Below the pieces are notes generated by a model. That model was not told where the DNA came from. It saw only the letters and a program-made list of their open reading frames with translations, and searched no databases. Below, piece after piece: positions 12,688-24,165 of a DNA stretch of 64,000 nucleotides; position 1 is the first letter of the stretch, and each line of letters opens with the position of its first letter. This DNA is from Sequoia sempervirens. Taxonomy: Eukaryota; Streptophyta; Pinopsida; Cupressales; Cupressaceae. Position numbers and translations under genes: made by a program. Location: contig VDFB02195888.1 in the NCBI GenBank assembly GCA_007258455.2, positions 1 to 64,000 of the forward strand, given 5' to 3'.

Positions 12688-13500
12688 AAGTTGTCAGTGT
12701 TCAGGGACGAGTGCGACGGTACGACAGTACGGCAATTTTTTTCCTTGGGTACGCGTACGAGAATATATATATATTATAAACATAATGTCATAAGCATGTT
12801 CAAAATTATAAATTTAATTATAAGAACAATGATACTCATTAGACACAAATGATAAATTATTAAACATAATTGCCTAAGTTATCAGGTCCTTTTGGATGAC
12901 TGTTACTAAAGAAACCCCTCCATATTTTTCAATTGCAAAACCATTGCAATTATCTTTCAAATTTTGTGTTCATGCCTGAAGTACTTCTTTGATGCAACCG
13001 GAACCATACTGTACATTCTAATTTTATTAGTATGTTACTTATTTTATAGGCCCCTTTTTGAACCATTTGTGGTGTTTTTGGAGACTAATCCAAATAAAAA
13101 AATTATTGATATCTGAGTTACATATTAAGGTGAAATTTATGTCATTGTTTTTGACAGCTTCTCTAGTTGCACCATGGTTAAGTGCTTTCTATAACCCCAT
13201 TGTAATTTCTGTGAACATAAACTGAGTATTGATTTTGCTAATAAGAGCTGCAAAACGAAGGGTTTCCATAAAATATTTGACACATCTAAAACTAATTGTA
13301 TTGTTAATGAACATTTACAGTGCTTATTTAATAGGAATATGGCATTAAAGCTCTTTTGTTTGTTATATGAATATAGCAGTATATAAGTTTGTTGGTTATA
13401 AGAATACAGTAGTAGACAAGCTCTTTTGTTTGGTACGTGTCAAGTGGCTTTATGCACAGGTGCTTATAAATTTTATGTATGAAATACTATTTGGAAAAAT
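12688..13500. repeat. Insertion in the 5' LTR, hAT-like end at left
   Basis: The inserted AT-rich sequence opens with TAAGTTGTCAGTGTTCAGGG; CAGTGTTC is a typical hAT terminus. A related start, TAAGTTGTCAGTCC followed by a TTGGGTAYRNGTACG block, occurs at ~47432. Shared flanking bases at two sites mean that TAAGTTGT belongs to the repeat rather than to a target duplication. I could not define the right end. Confidence 0.35.
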
Positions 13501-13561
13501 TTGCCATATCTATGACAAATCTTGAAAGAAATCTCCTTTGGTCTAGTATGAATAAATGCAT

Positions 13562-13690
13562 GGGTCCTCCCTAGGTCCGGCCAGGGTTCCTCCCTGGGGC
13601 CCCGGGTTCTCTGTGGGTTCTTCACACAGAAGGACCCACAAAAAACCCAGGGGCCCAAGGAGGAACCCTGGCCGGACCTAGGGAGGAGCC
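13562..13690. repeat. GC-rich foldback inverted repeat
   Basis: Two 61-bp arms (13562-13622 and 13630-13690) are inverted copies separated by a 7-bp loop (CACACAG). By eye about 54 of 61 positions pair, including an uninterrupted run of 29 at the outer end containing TCCTCCCTAGGTCCGGCC. The arms are strongly GC-rich in AT-rich DNA. A transcript would form a long hairpin like a foldback element or young miRNA-type precursor. There is no coding evidence. Confidence 0.8.
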
Positions 13691-13729
13691 AATAACTTAG
13701 CTTATTTCCATGCTACTCCTACTAAATAA

Positions 13730-16700
13730 GTGGTTGAGTTTTACTTTACTTTCATGTTATGCCCATTGAACAAGCAAAGGACTTTCGCAAGTAGTGAAGG
13801 TGAAGAAGCTCCAGAAAAGAAGCCCAATGAGGTGGGAGATGGTAGTGCTTTCGCACAACTATCAAGTTTTCAAAAAAATGAGTCCTTTCGGCTTCGTGGA
13901 GTGGTTGGATCTCAAAGGATAGTTGCTCTAATTGATACTGGAGCAACTCACAACTTCATTGATGAAGGATTGGTGACAAAGAGAGGATTGAAGACTGAAA
14001 AAATTTCAAGGCTTCAAAGTAATGGTAGCTAATGGTTTCACTGTGTCATGCACTAAGAAAATTCCTAACCTTTCTATTCAGATAGGAAATTATGAAGTAA
14101 AAGATGACTTCTATGTTGTGGGTATTGATGATACCGATGCCGTGTTAGGAATACAATGGCTGCGATCTCTTGGAGAGATCACTTTGAATTTACAAACAAT
14201 GGAGCTGAAATTTCAAGCTAATGGAAAGAAGGTTGTTTTGAAAGGGATGTCAAATGGGGGCCCTTGAATTGTGTCCTTGAAAAGAATGGAAAGGCTGATC
14301 CGTCATGATCAAGTTGAGTGGGCAGCAAAGTGTATGGTCCTACCAGCTGATCCAGTGGAAGAGAAGAGGCAATATCATCCTAATATCCAAGCCTTACTTA
14401 CCAAGAAGAGTAAAGTATTTGGCAGCCTACCTCCTGGGAGACCTCCTGAAAGAGGTTTTGAGCATGTGATTGAAGTAGAAGAGGGAGCAAAGCCCGTCAT
14501 CACCACACCTTACTGTTATCCCAAGAAGCAAAAAGATGAAATTGAGAAAGCCATCAAAGAGCTTTTGGAGATGGGTTTTATTCGGCCAAGCAAAAGCCCT
14601 TTTTCTTCAGCAATGGTGTTTGTAAAAAAGAAAGATGGGACAATGCGTATGTGTGTTGACTACCACGCATTAAATCAAAAGACCATCAAGAATAGATATC
14701 CTATCCCTAGGATTGATGAGCTTATTGATGAGCTCCATGGGGCTATGTTTTTCTCGAAGATTGATCTTCGTTTGGGCTATCATCAAATCAGAATGAGGGA
14801 GGCGGATATAGAGAAGACAGCTTTTAGATGCCATTTTGGGCATTTTGAATTTCTTGTCATGCCTTTTGGTTTGACAAATGCTCCAACTACATTCCAATCT
14901 TGTATAAACAAGATCTTTAGACAGTAGTTGAGGAAGTTTGTGCTCATCTTCTTCGACGATATTCTCATCTTCAGTAAGTCTTGGGAAGAGCACCTCAAGC
15001 ACTTGGAAGAAGTGCTTAGCATTTTGGAGGAGGAATGTTTGTTTGCCAAAGAATCAAAGTGTGAGTTCGGGATGACGGAGCTGTTGTATCTCGGCCATAT
15101 TATTAGTGCCAAGTGTGTCAAAGTTGATCGAGAAAAGATTAAAGCCATCCTTGATTGGCCACCTCCAAAGAATATTTCTTACTTGAGAGGATTTTTGGGT
15201 TTGTGTGGATTCTATAGAAGATTTGTTAAGGGATATTCTCACATGGCAGCCCCCCTTACAGATCTTACAAAGAAAGGAGCCTTCCTTTCGATAGATAAAG
15301 CATAAGGAATCTTCGACAAGTTCAAGCACATAATGAGCTCATGTCCAGTATTGGCCCTACCAGATTTCACAAAGCCTTTTGAATTGCAATGTGATGCTTC
15401 GGGTGAGGGAGTTGGGGCTGTTCTCATGCAAGACAAGCACCCCATTGTCTTTCAGAGCAGAAAGTTGAGAGGAGCAGAAAAATCTTACTCAATATATGAC
15501 AAAGAAATGCTTGCTATTATGCATGCATTATTTAAGTTTCGTCAATATTTGGTGGGGAGTAAATTTGTTGTTAAGACTGATCATAACAGTCTTAAACACT
15601 TTATGCACCAAAAGGATTTAAATGAAAGACAGCAAAAATGAGTAAGTAAGCTCCAAGCGTATGACTTTGACATTGAATATGTCAAAGGGAAAAATAACAT
15701 AGTGGTTGATGCCCTTTCAAGAAGGCCTCATTTGAAGTCACTTTGTGAGTTATCAGCAGATTGGAAGGAGTTAATTGCTGCTGATTATGCTAAAAATCAG
15801 TTTGCAACCAACTTGTTTGAAGGTCATTTGATCGATGAAAGCTATAAGTTGGTTGATGGGTTAATTTTCTATAAAGGTAAAATCTTTTTAGTGCATGAAT
15901 CTAAGCTTAAAAAGAAGATTCTACAATCTTTCCATGATGTTCCCTTTGCTGGTCATCACGGCATGTTCAAGACTTACAAGCAGATTAGAGAAAGGTTTGC
16001 TTGGAAAGGGATGAAGGATGAGATCATGAATTACATAAGAGAGTGTTCTATTTGCCAAAAGAATAAGAATGAACATTCTTTTCCAGCTAGGTTGTTGCAG
16101 TCCTTGCCAATTCCAAATCAGAAATGGGAAAACATTGCAATGGATTTCATCACTGGGTTGCCTAAGGTACAAGCACGTGATTGTATTTTTGTGGTGGTAG
16201 ATAGATTGACTAAGTTTTCACATTTCTATGCTATCACAACTTCATTTACAGCAGCTCAAGTGGCTAAGTTATTCTTTAGAGAAGTTTTCCGGTTGCATGG
16301 TTTGCCTAAAACCATTGTTAGTGATAGGGACAGCAAGTTCCTAAGTGCTTTTTGGCAAGAGATCTTCAGGCTGAGTGGTACAGTGCTTACTCTAAGCACT
16401 AGTTATCATCCTCAAACAGATGGGCAATCTGAGATTGTCAACAAGTGGCTAGAGGGCTACCTTAGAAATTATGTTTTAGGGCAGCAAAGAGCTTGGATTA
16501 AGTGGCTTCATTTGGGAGAGTACTATTACAACTCTTCCTATCATATGTCAATTAAGATGTCCCCTTTTGTGGCTCTTTATGGTTATGATGCTCCTAACTT
16601 TGTAGATTTGGTGTTTCGTGATAGTAGAGCTCCACAGGCAAAGGATATGCTTCAACAAAACCAAGACATCTTGAATTCTCTCAAAGAAAATCTGCAACAA

Positions 16701-17222
16701 GCTCAAAATCAGCAGAAGTTATACGCTAATCAACAGCGTATTGAGAGATCATTTGAAGTAGGAGACATGGTCTATTTGAGGCTTCAGCCCTATAGACAAT
16801 CTACCCTTAAGAAGAGTGGTGCAGAAAAGTTAAAGCCACGATTTTATGGTCCTTTTAAAGTCACCAAAAGGATTGGTGAAGTTACATATGAGTTGGAGCT
16901 TCCAGCTGAAAGCAGGGTGCATAACGTCTTTCATGTGTCACGCCTCAAGAAGGCACTTGGACACAATGATGTGGCTGCTTCAAAATTACCTCCATTGGAT
17001 GAGGAAGGTCAGTTGGTGTTGATTCCAGAAGAGATTCTTGATACTAGAGAACATTCCTTGAGAAGAAGAACAATCAAGGAATACTTGGTTACATGGAGGA
17101 ACTTGCCTATTGAAAATGCCATGTGGGAAGGAAAACATATTTTGTTGCATCCATCTTTTCGGTTGCTTGAGGACAAGCAATCTCGAGGACAGCGGACTGT
17201 AATGTCCCCTTCTCATCAGTGA
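13730..17222 (+). pseudogene. Chromovirus protease-RT-RNase H-integrase-chromodomain
   Basis: Retrotransposon polyprotein remnant. The aspartic protease motif LIDTGATHNFID lies near 13925. The RT has [13 protein letters not shown] and the catalytic FFDDILIFS block near 14950. RNase H (DASGEGVGAVL, then VDALSRRP) spans ~15390-15720. Integrase has a zinc HHCC (GHHG ... CSICQK) and a D,D(35)E core (MDF, SDRDSKF, QSEIVNKW). The tail has a GPF module and a chromodomain-like segment (EYLVTWRNLP). Breaks: one frameshift at an A-rich run near 14000, and in-frame stops at 14265, 14925, 15303 and 15639. From 15702 to 17222 the frame is open for 506 codons. The stop codon lies 23 bp inside the 3' LTR (17199). 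No gag CCHC knuckle remains. Confidence 0.9.
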
Positions 17223-18998
17223 TCTGTTTTGACACTCATCAGCCTATTCCGGAAGCGCGTAGGCTCGTTTGAGGTAAAATTAGGGTTGACTTGTTCAGAG
17301 GTTCTATGGCATTTCAGGGAGTTTACTATTTATAGTAAATTCAAGTTTTGGCAGTATGCAGTTATCAGTCTTCAGGTCTTCATTTTCAGTTGGAGCATTT
17401 AAATGCAATTCAAGTATGACTTCTAAAGGTTTTATTTTGGTGAATAAAGGCATTAATGTTATAATTTGCAGTTGACCCCTTGGCCTAGGAGAACAACTTC
17501 AAGTTGTGTTTAAAAGAGGGACTTGGAAGGGGGACGCCTTCATTAGGTGTTTGTTATCATTTTTTAATAATGTCTTAATGCCTTGGGAAAAGTGGACGCC
17601 TCTTTTATGAAGTTATATTTTTAAATAAAGTGAAGTTTATTAGCTTGCAAGAGGGACGCCATCTTGAAGAATTAATTGTTTTTTGGAAATTGAAAAGACT
17701 CCTGTGTCTTTTGGTGTGCCTTCTCAAGAATTTGAAGAGTTCTCTGAGCTTCTATTAAATGAAGGTTTTGCTCCAACTTTGGTATCCATTATGCTTATCA
17801 TATTGTTATGCTGTCAGAATGACTTCATGAATTTAGCTTCGAAGAATGCTTACCTCTTAGAATTTATCCAATTTCATGTTTGAAAGATAACACCTAGTTG
17901 GTTTTGGGACTGCTTCTCATCCAAACTAGCAGATTGAGTTCGAATGTTGAAGAATTTTGGAGTTTTGTCAATTTTGAAGTTGTTGGTTCATCTACAGCTA
18001 AAGGTGGTTTTTGCATACAGCTCTTGGAGTAAATTTAATTTGCTTGTGGGTTATCTTTCCTATCTATTCCTACACCGAAGGCGACCCCTTCTACCAATTT
18101 GCAGATTTTTGTTTGGAGTTTCTGATTTTTACTTGCCAAATTGCCCATGCTCAAGGCCGTACCATTCTAGACATTGGGAAATGTGCAAAGGAAATTAAAT
18201 GCTGAGTTTTTGTTGCTGTTTCTTCATCTGAACTTGGGCGCCTATCCTCCAGTAGCACATTGGTTTTCGTTTCACATAAATCGGAGGTAATTTGATGAAG
18301 TTATGAACATTTTATGGTGTTACAGTTTGCTGATCAGAATTCCAGAAACTCTGTTTTTATATCAGATTCATGAGATTTCAGTTTTGGTCTTTATTTTATC
18401 ATTGGAGGAGTAAAAGAACATTGCTAGTATTCATTCTTTTCTTCTTAACTATGTTCTCTATCATTGTAATTAGTAATTTGCAGATTTGTGATTGTAAGGT
18501 TGAGATTTTAGTAGTACTAATCCAACCGTTTTAAGTCTCTGCAATTACTTGATTTATTCCATATTAATTACCCCTGGATGGTTTACCGCCAGTGTGGAAA
18601 AACGAACATTTGATATCTCTTTGTACCCACTCTCAAGTGGTGAATCCCCACTTTAAGTGGATGCCCGCCGCAGCGGATGAATTAGATAGATGTATCTGCA
18701 TGGCTGGTTATCCGCCTAATTGTTTCAGTTCAATTAATAACTCCATCATATGTTAGCACCTCGCCCTCAGTGGGATCTTGAGTGCACATTCTTGACGTTG
18801 AGTTTGTCTCATTTCAAGTTATTGTTTTTAGTTTCTCCGCCATATGACAACACCTATCCTTCCTTGGGATTGAGTGTGCATTCTTGGCGTTGTGTTCTTT
18901 CAAGCTTGGATTTCAGTTTTGATGCTAACGCTAATTCAATTGGCGAAGTGTTGATTGTGTGTGAAAATTTCAACGAAAAAATTGGTTAGCATATTTCA
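17199..18998 (+). repeat. 3' LTR of the chromovirus
   Basis: Starts TGTAATGTCCCC, with GCCTATTCCGG and CGTAGGC forming the family's inverted pair just inside. A CTATTTATAG box lies at 17326. The 3' end is set at GCATATTTCA (18998) by comparison with relatives that end GGAATATTTCA (40919 copy) and GGAATACTACA (24166 copy), and by the shared GCTAACGCTAAT block upstream. The end is inferred. Confidence 0.65.
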
Positions 18999-19266
18999 AA
19001 TCCACCATAGCATTTACATAGAATCTAGCATACAATAGATATTTCTGAGATTTGGTCGCCTCATCAAGGATAATGAGTTGACCGAAAGTGCTAGCAATAC
19101 CCACCAACACCTCCTCATAGTACTCCATCAATAAGCATAAGAGTCTCACCCATACAAGCACCCAATTGATGCATTCCTTCTCTGGATAGAAACCAAGTTT
19201 GATTTTTCCAAGAAGTGGCCCAATCTGCCCAAAAATCATAATCCTTCCAAAAGGATCCGAGCACAA
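18970..19266 (-). pseudogene. LINE ORF1 fragment (DUF4283-like)
   Basis: The minus-strand frame encodes a fragment resembling the N-terminal domain of plant LINE ORF1 proteins: WVLVWVRL, then EYYEEVLVGIASTFGQ, then LDEATKSQ and YARFYVNA. The pattern 'vWVRLp.Lp.eyw.eevL..Ia..lG..i..DeaT' is typical of DUF4283. No start, zinc knuckle or endonuclease/RT follows, so this is a scrap. Its low-coordinate end slightly overlaps the inferred chromovirus LTR end, so the junction lies near 18998. Confidence 0.6.
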
Positions 19267-19369
19267 TCATCATGGATTGAGAAAGAAATCAAGAAAAAAC
19301 CATTCCTCATGGCAGCTATTTCGAAATGGTCACAAATTTCCACTCTCTTGGCTCAATCCTGAAAAATAT

Positions 19370-19617
19370 TGTAATTTTCATTTATGTATTGATACCTTTC
19401 CTACACTAGAACCTCCCTAGCCCAATTCCTTTTGCGTTTGATTCCTCACATTTCCATTTCTCATTATGGAAACATACTTGAATGTTATCTTATAGAATAA
19501 ATGCAATTTATATAGCTACTATATTTGTTGACTTTGCTAAGTACTCATCAACAACAATAGCTGATGATAGTAATGTTCTGAGCCAAAAAGGATGACTTTA
19601 CCAATATAATTGCTCTC
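19370..19617. repeat. Older repeat interrupted by solo LTR (left part)
   Basis: Matches the repeat at ~10420-10960: shared blocks include ATATTGTAATTTTCAT, GAAACATACTTGAATGTTA and GAGCCAAAAAGGAT. It stops at 19617 and resumes at 21312 after the solo LTR, with the bases CTCTC duplicated at the junction. It therefore predates the LTR. Confidence 0.6.
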
Positions 19618-21311
19618 TATAATGTCCCCTTTTCCTACGCAATGGTTAGCCGTGGTGGTTAGCCTATCAGTTGGATTCCCGTAGGCTAACACAGTGGTTA
19701 GGGAGCTCTTTCGGGGGTCTTGTGACCTTTTGGGAAGTCTGTGTGGCGTTTCAAGAGCTTGGAGCCAGTCTCCTATTTTTTTGGAAGGGACTAACAGTTC
19801 ACCTATAACCACCTGGAGCTTGTGGATCCGGGCAGGGGGCCTTATGAGCCATTTCAGATTATCAGTGACAATTTCCTACTTTTTAGAGGAATTCCTACTT
19901 TTTAGGAGGAGATTGACAGTTGGCCTACTTTGTTAGACATCACCCGGATATCAATTGCAACATCAGTTTCCAATTGGAGTGATCGGGTGATGGTCTTAGC
20001 AGGAAAGATGAAATATTAAAGTGTTAACTTTAATAAAGTGATTTAAAGGGGAATTTATTATAAAAGGTGATATAAGGGTTAAATGGAAATTAATAAAGTG
20101 ATTTAATGATGCTTTATTAATTTATTATGTTAAAAGGGAGACATAACGACTTTATTAAAAAGGGCCTTAAATGATTTGAAGTATATTTGATATTATTAAG
20201 TTGTGCATCATAATTTAAAGGGAAATGAAAAGTAAATTAAATGAAATGAGAGTCAAATGCAAATTGAAGTTTATAAAAGGGCATTTGAGGTTCATTTTAT
20301 TCATTCATTTATTGTTGAAGAAGAAGATTCAGCTAAGGGTTTTGCTGAAGACTGGAAAGTTAGAAAATCTCAAGCTTTTTGAGGACGTAGCCCCTCAGGA
20401 AGAACAGTTTGCAAACAATTCCATTCAGGGATTGTGCTTGTGCTTTCAACGAATCTGCGGGAGAGTTTCATATTCAAGGGTTTGAATGATATATCAGAAT
20501 ATTGCAAAATATATTGCTAATTTTTTTTTAGAGCAAAGAGAACTACGGAGAACTTCAATAATTTGGTGGTAGTCAGGCAAGGGTTTGAACTTTAAAACAT
20601 TCATCCTGCATATGGTAAATATTGAAAGCAATTGACAGGCGTAGGGCTTGATGAACTCCATTGTTCTAGGCATTTGGGGTTAAAGATTTATATTGCTGAT
20701 TGAAGACTCCATTTTCAGTGGCGTGAGGATTATTGCTTACTGCTGCTGTATATACCTCTATTGGCGTGAGACATGTGGAAACCAAGTGTTGGAATGCATG
20801 ATTTCTGCTGTGTGTAAACAGCTGCTGGGCGTGGTGCTTTTCTGAGCATTTCATGAGTTTGGAATGTGTGTTATCAAGATATCAAGTGTTTTGTAGATAA
20901 TACTTGCAAGCCGTGACCTTTGGGTGAAGTCTTCATTTACAGCCTACATGGATAAATTGGTATTTATATCTGTTGTAATTCATATTTCTGAGAATATACT
21001 TGTATTGCTGCTGTTTATGTACTCAGAAAATATAAATATTACCACTGTTAATGAACTCAGAAATATATATATATACAATGCTTGTATCCACCTCCATGTT
21101 AAGAATGTGATGTAAACTGTATTTTCATATGAAATCTATGTGCTGAGAACAATACTGTATTTGCAAACTCAAAGATCATTGAAGCTAAACATTCAATTCA
21201 ATATGATGCAAAGTGTTTGAAAAAATGTCCAATATGCCAAACTGAGACAAATCAGAAAAATCTAAGATAAATCGCAATAGAGATTGTTCCATTTGGGGTG
21301 GGACACTTACA
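19618..21311 (+). mobile_element. Solo LTR, TATAATGTCCCC variant, TSD CTCTC
   Basis: Starts TATAATGTCCCC and ends GGGACACTTACA. The 5-bp repeat CTCTC flanks it at 19613-19617 and 21312-21316. The inverted pair TTAGCCTA...GTAGGCTAA is present near the start, and a TATA-like TTATAAAAGGG lies at ~20271. Its CTATTTTTAG boxes have decayed to CTACTTTTTAG. The flanking repeat joins cleanly across the insertion. No internal region is present, so it arose by LTR-LTR recombination (inference). Confidence 0.85.
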
Positions 21312-21527
21312 CTCTCCTTGGACATAGAGATCTTCCTTGTATGTTAAATTTGCTTAGAAAGCAAATTAATTGTTTTACGAGACGATAATTCAATGAATAA
21401 GAAAAGTTGCAAACTATTATCAATATATTAAATGCATGCTTTATGCAGGACACAAACGGGTCTAATTGGAGTTTGTGTCTAATGGCCTCAACAAATTGTA
21501 ATATAAAATATTTACCACTTTTTTATC
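21312..21527. repeat. Older repeat interrupted by solo LTR (right part)
   Basis: Continues the repeat of 19370-19617. The GTATGTTAAATTTGCTTAG, ACGATAATTCAATGAATAAG and AAATGCATGC blocks match positions ~10850-10955 in order. The next solo LTR begins at 21528, after the bases TTATC. Confidence 0.6.
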
Positions 21528-23447
21528 TATAATGTCCCCTTCTTGCACTTGATCAGTATGATCTTTCCATTAGCCTATTCTAGGGTTCCCGTAGGCTAAG
21601 TGGATATGGTTAGGGGACTTAGGTCCTGAGCTGAGCTTTGTGGAGGTTTTTTGAGTTTTCCGACAGGAGGATACTATTTTTAGCAATGACTATTTTTAAT
21701 AAGTTTCAATGCATCTCAAATTGAGTCGATTTGGTATTTGGACACACTATTTTTAGCAGTTTGCTATTTTTAATAAGTGCTATTTTTAACAGTTGTTCGT
21801 GGCCTTTGTTTCTCCAACAGTTCTATGAAATATTTCCAGTTAAATTGGTGAGTTCTAAGGGTGATTGAATTAATATTTATTATATCACTTAAGTTCTTTT
21901 ATAGGTGATTGAATTAATATTTATTATATCACTTAAGTTCTTCTATAACTTAAGTTAGGGTGGTGTGTTCATAAAAGACCCCCCTTGACTCGCCTATCAA
22001 AAAGGTAACTTCAAGTTGTTTTTAAAAGCTTTATTTTAGCATCCAAAAGTGGACGCCAAGATTGGGGAAGGCATAGGGGAAAAATTAAAAATAAATTAAA
22101 AGGCCCCATGAGGAGGGTGTAGCATCTTGGAGGGAAAAGTTGGAATTGAAATGTGTTGCCCTAATTCCTCCTCATCTTATATACATTCACACTTTGGGCC
22201 TTCATTTGGTTATCTTGATTTGACAACATAACATGATGTTGTTTTAGATTGTCTCCAGGTTTCCTTGTTTTGTTGGTTGGGGACGAAAACCTTCATCTTA
22301 ATTTGCTGGTTTCGGCGGTGAGAGATCCACCCTAGCTAGTTGGAGTGACGCTACCTCAAGGATCACCTTTGCATTCACAAAGTTTTTGTTGTTCGTCATT
22401 TTGGTGGAGTTAGAATGAAGATATTTTCAGTATTTTGATATGGGATCGAAAATTTTGGTTTGGTAAATGATTTGCATCTTTTTGGACTGTGTTCGGAGCT
22501 GTTTTGATTCACTTTCAGAGGTCTGATATACTTTTTCTATGTTATGGAAATGCACATTTTCTGAGCAACTAGAAGTACAAAATTACTCATAACTCCATGT
22601 GTGGGAAGAGCATCGTTCTAGGTGTTGATCCTATCAATTCCTCACAGCTGAGCGCCACATTTTGAGTGGTCATTTGTAGCGTTTGATGAAGTTATCATTT
22701 TTAAAGTCAAATTACCCCTCCTAGGGAGTCGTGCCATTTCTTGGAGCTTGGTATTCAGGGAAAGTCTGATCTGCTCTTGCAAGGGTCTGAAATCTGCTTG
22801 TAATCAGGTCTGAAAATAATATAGTATGCTTTGTGTTTCAGTTGGAATCATATCTCTTGATTGTAACATTTCATGCTCATATGTTAAGCTGAGTTTTCAT
22901 ATATAATTCTATGATGTTATCTATGTTTGTACCAGTGTTCCACGGGGACGCGTCCCCCCAAAAAAACCCTGCGTTTCCTAGACAAGTACGTCTCGGAGAC
23001 ATGGGGACTTGGGGGGATGTCCCCCCACCAACCCACCACCGGCACCACCATCCCACCACCAGTGTCATCATCTCCAAGACACCACTAGGACTTCGAGGAT
23101 GTTGGGGTGTCCTCAAGACGTCTAGGAGACTCCTAGTTGTCTCTAAGATGTATAATTCTTAATTTTATAAATCTTTTTATAACTATTTTTTCAAGTGCTA
23201 TATGTATTTCAGCACCCTGTTGACCCCCCACTGTCGTCCCCCCGCCGTCCCCTCGCCACCCCCAAACTTAGACCCCCCGTCCTCACGTCCAAGAAACATG
23301 TCCCCTGTCGTCCCCCCATCCTCATCCCTGAAACCCTGCAGAACACTAGTTTGTACTCTTGGCATTGCATGTGTTATGAAAACAAACACTTTTTCCTTTC
23401 ATATTCTATCAAGCAAAAACAAAAAAAAAACAAGGGTGGTTATTACA
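21528..23447 (+). mobile_element. Solo LTR, TSD TTATC, carrying a MITE
   Basis: Starts TATAATGTCCCC and ends GGTTATTACA. TTATC flanks it at 21523-21527 and 23448-23452. The inverted pair TTAGCCTA...GTAGGCTAA is near the start. CTATTTTTAG boxes lie at 21674 and 21747, and TATATACATTC near 22180 is a plausible core promoter. A 416-bp hAT-type MITE sits inside (22933-23348), so the LTR is older than the MITE. Confidence 0.85.
22933..23348. mobile_element. hAT-type MITE, 8-bp TSD GTTTGTAC
   Basis: Starts CAGTGTTC and ends GAACACTA, giving terminal inverted repeats matching at 7 of 8 bases. A perfect 8-bp duplication GTTTGTAC lies at 22925-22932 and 23349-23356. Eight-bp duplications and CAGTGTTC-like ends are hAT hallmarks. 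Both arms are C/G-rich (runs of CCCCCC and GGGGGG) around an AT-rich middle. It has no transposase, so it is non-autonomous. The open frames across it are shadows of the C-rich tracts. Confidence 0.85.
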
Positions 23448-23452
23448 TTATC

Positions 23453-24165
23453 ACTAAAGTCCCATGAGGGCACGATACAAGCATATAGTGGGTAGATATT
23501 ATTATTCAACATTTTATGAATACCAAGATCCTATGAGGGCAAAGTGAGAGCATACCAAGGATGAATAATGATTTATATATATATATATATATATATTATT
23601 CAAATAAACACCAATGCCCAAAAGATGCAAAAATAGATTACATGAACAATACAAATATATTGGAGCCAAATACATATTCAAATATGCCAAAATAAAATTA
23701 ATTAGATAACATATAAATATGAATCAAATCTGCTTTTACATCATGATGTTGCTCCAAATATAAATAATTGATGGAAAATAAAACAAAAAAATTCAGCACA
23801 AATACAATCAATGAATGAGATTACCCTCAAGAAACCAAGGGGAATTCATCCTCTAGTCTCCAAATCCAAGGGTTTACGTCTTTGAATTGATAGTTGAACA
23901 CAATGCTCAAACTATAATAAAAATTATTTTAAAAATAGCAATTTTCTCAAAGGCAATCAAGTACCTAAATATATACCACCAGTAGGCACAAAAACCAACA
24001 CCCTAGTTTCCCTATTAAAGATAACAATTACAATATTACTGAGATTCCTTCCTCAAAATAGCCTCTACTTTGTCATGAATACCAAATTGTAACTCCTTAT
24101 TAATGAGCTATCATAGAATCTCAGAATCTGTCAAAAAGAAACTGCCAAATGTCCCTAGGGCCATA
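23453..24165. other. Unassigned spacer with short duplication and (TA)n
   Basis: No gene seen. A ~60-bp imperfect direct repeat opens the stretch (CCCATGAGGGCA... then TCCTATGAGGGCA...). The rest is AT-rich and ends at the solo LTR at 24166. Confidence 0.45.
23573..23597. repeat. (TA)n microsatellite
   Basis: About a dozen uninterrupted TA repeats. Confidence 0.9.

Larger units (their letters stand above)
11099..13775 (+). repeat. 5' LTR remnant of the chromovirus, with an insertion
   Basis: Starts TGTAATGTCCCC. Positions ~11140-11175 hold the inverted pair TAGCCTA...TAGACTA conserved in this LTR family. CTATTTTTAG boxes lie at 11291, 11307, 11323 and 11383. An AT-rich core-promoter-like TTTATTTAAACCCC lies near 11738. 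Tandem AATAAGTGGT/AACAAGTGGTTGAG motifs at ~12640-12675 resume at ~13725-13775. Sequence between about 12688 and 13720 therefore looks inserted. The true LTR 3' end is deleted. Confidence 0.65.
11099..18998 (+). mobile_element. Decayed Ty3/gypsy chromovirus lacking gag
   Basis: The 5' LTR remnant starts TGTAATGTCCCC at 11099 and the 3' LTR starts TGTAATGTCCCC at 17199. Between them lie protease, reverse transcriptase, RNase H and integrase with a C-terminal chromodomain, the order of chromoviruses. The 5' LTR end, primer site and almost all of gag are missing, because LTR-like text near 13725-13775 runs straight into the gag-protease linker. The 5' LTR also carries an insertion from about 12688. 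Flanks are GTTTT and AATCC, so no duplication survives. It is an old copy, dead in cis. Confidence 0.8.

Noticed and set aside
13473..13658. A 61-codon minus-strand frame over the foldback
   Set aside because: Its sequence is dictated by the inverted repeat and there is no conservation to support translation.
22877..23495. Open frames on both strands rich in Pro, Gly and Arg
   Set aside because: They come from C-runs of the MITE at 22933-23348.
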